Shown piece by piece: positions 63,364-64,000 of a stretch of 64,000 nt of DNA. The notes below the pieces were generated by a model, which worked only from the letters and a program-made list of their open reading frames with translations, was not told where the DNA came from and did not search any database. The stretch lies in the NCBI RefSeq assembly GCF_002746455.1, contig NZ_NWUW01000011.1:1-64000 (forward strand), read 5' to 3'. The position numbers and the translations under genes were made by a program. Every line of letters begins with the position of its first letter. Within the stretch, counting starts at the first letter, position 1. The stretch is from Bacillus fungorum (GTDB lineage: Bacteria; Bacillota; Bacilli; Bacillales; Bacillaceae_G).

Positions 63364-64000
63364 ATGACATTAAATAAAGCACTTACTATCGCTGGTTCTG
63401 ACACAAGTGGCGGTGCTGGTATACAAGCAGATTTAAAAACATTCCAAGAACTTGGTGTATACGGCATGACATCTCTTACGACAATCGTAACGATGGATCC
63501 ACATAACGGTTGGGCACATAACGTATTCCCAATCCCAGCTTCTACATTAAAACCACAGTTAGAAACGACAATTGAAGGTGTTGGAGTAGATGCTTTAAAA
63601 ACGGGTATGCTTGGATCAGTAGAAATTATTGAAATGGTTGCAGAAACAATCGAAAAACATAATTTCAAAAATGTAGTAGTTGACCCTGTTATGGTATGTA
63701 AAGGTGCTGATGAAGCATTACATCCTGAAACGAATGATTGCTTACGTGACGTTCTTGTTCCAAAAGCATTAGTTGTAACACCGAACTTATTTGAAGCTTA
63801 CCAATTAAGTGGTGTAAAGATTAATTCTCTTGAAGACATGAAAGAAGCAGCGAAAAAAATTCACGCTTTAGGTGCGAAATACGTCCTAATTAAAGGCGGT
63901 AGCAAACTTGGTACGGAAGCTGCAATCGACGTCCTATATGATGGAGAAACATTCGATCTTCTAGAATCAGAAAAAATTGATACGACAAATACACACGGCG
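63364..64000 (+). CDS. pdxK: pyridoxine kinase (ThiD-like PdxK), 5' part
   Basis: The first 212 codons are visible; the gene runs off the window edge. It is a ribokinase-family enzyme with KALTIAGSDTSGGAGIQADL at the N-terminus, the DPVMVCKGAD segment, PNLFEA and VLIKGGSK. In B. subtilis the ywd-region homologue, first annotated as a second ThiD, is a pyridoxine/pyridoxal kinase (PdxK), so this name is preferred over hydroxymethylpyrimidine kinase. The start is an ATG after GAGGGGG, divergent from the kinase gene. Confidence 0.9.
   Translation, partial: MTLNKALTIAGSDTSGGAGIQADLKTFQELGVYGMTSLTTIVTMDPHNGWAHNVFPIPASTLKPQLETTIEGVGVDALKTGMLGSVEIIEMVAETIEKHNFKNVVVDPVMVCKGADEALHPETNDCLRDVLVPKALVVTPNLFEAYQLSGVKINSLEDMKEAAKKIHALGAKYVLIKGGSKLGTEAAIDVLYDGETFDLLESEKIDTTNTHG

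Overview
The window is chromosomal DNA of a Bacillus cereus group bacterium (B. cereus / B. thuringiensis type). The signs are an intact plcR-papR quorum-sensing pair with an exact PlcR box, three copies of the group-specific bcr1 repeat, low GC, AGGAGG-type ribosome binding sites, and a gene order that follows the B. subtilis ywf/ywh/ywd region (ywhB-ywhC-ywhD, ywfO, rsfA, pta, lipL, chdC, cwlJ-gerQ, ywdK-ywdI-ywdJ, ung, pdxK). B. anthracis is unlikely because its plcR is known to carry a nonsense mutation, while this copy is full length. I saw no rRNA, tRNA, CRISPR array, prophage or complete insertion sequence.

Layout. 1-2000: papR and plcR beside a decayed nprB that keeps only its signal and propeptide region. 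1987-5350: a yvfRSTU-like ABC exporter with its two-component system, then mapB. 6353-7120: a non-coding stretch with a promoter, 7-codon ORF and terminator. 7121-16321: a 3066-residue LPNTG cell-wall adhesin with 19 Cna_B repeats. 16812-18212: a secreted M28 aminopeptidase with a PlcR box upstream. 18.4-23.4 kb: argS, a DUF1934 gene, an LD-carboxypeptidase, a YxeA-like gene and a PfoR-like membrane protein. 23.5-25.5 kb: speE-speB (polyamines). 25.6-30.3 kb: a MerR-controlled MFS pump, a glycerophosphodiesterase and pbpG. 30.3-33.1 kb: ywhD, ywhC, ywhB, ywfO. 33.2-37.3 kb: a Fur-box-preceded siderophore importer. 37.6-44.6 kb: a DUF1450 gene, rsfA, lipL, pta, chdC, a D,D-carboxypeptidase and cwlJ-gerQ. 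44.6-49.9 kb: ywdK, ywdI, a K+ channel, a ywdJ-like permease, a HAD phosphatase, a DUF3817 gene and ung. 50-54.5 kb: an SGNH esterase/ABC transporter operon, a LacI regulator and its probable membrane-protein target. 54.5-58.4 kb: metY-metA and hom behind a SAM-I riboswitch. 58.6-64 kb: a ClC-type channel, a HAD pseudogene, azoR, a GAF-histidine-kinase/response-regulator pair and the 5' part of pdxK.

How the genes fit together. Most of the window is conserved housekeeping sequence. The accessory interest lies in the first 18 kb, where the PlcR/PapR virulence switch sits near the broken protease gene thought to mature PapR, a very large adhesin and a secreted aminopeptidase with its own exact PlcR box. 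Other regulatory architecture readable from sequence: the SAM-I switch, two Fur boxes, a LacI operator inside a promoter spacer, a MerR palindrome, and palindromes upstream of yvfR. Nothing here is clearly a wholly new system. The best leads are the 23-codon ORF inside the siderophore operon, the 7-codon transcription unit, the cysteine-rich GAF sensor kinase beside azoR, and the structured leader of the adhesin.
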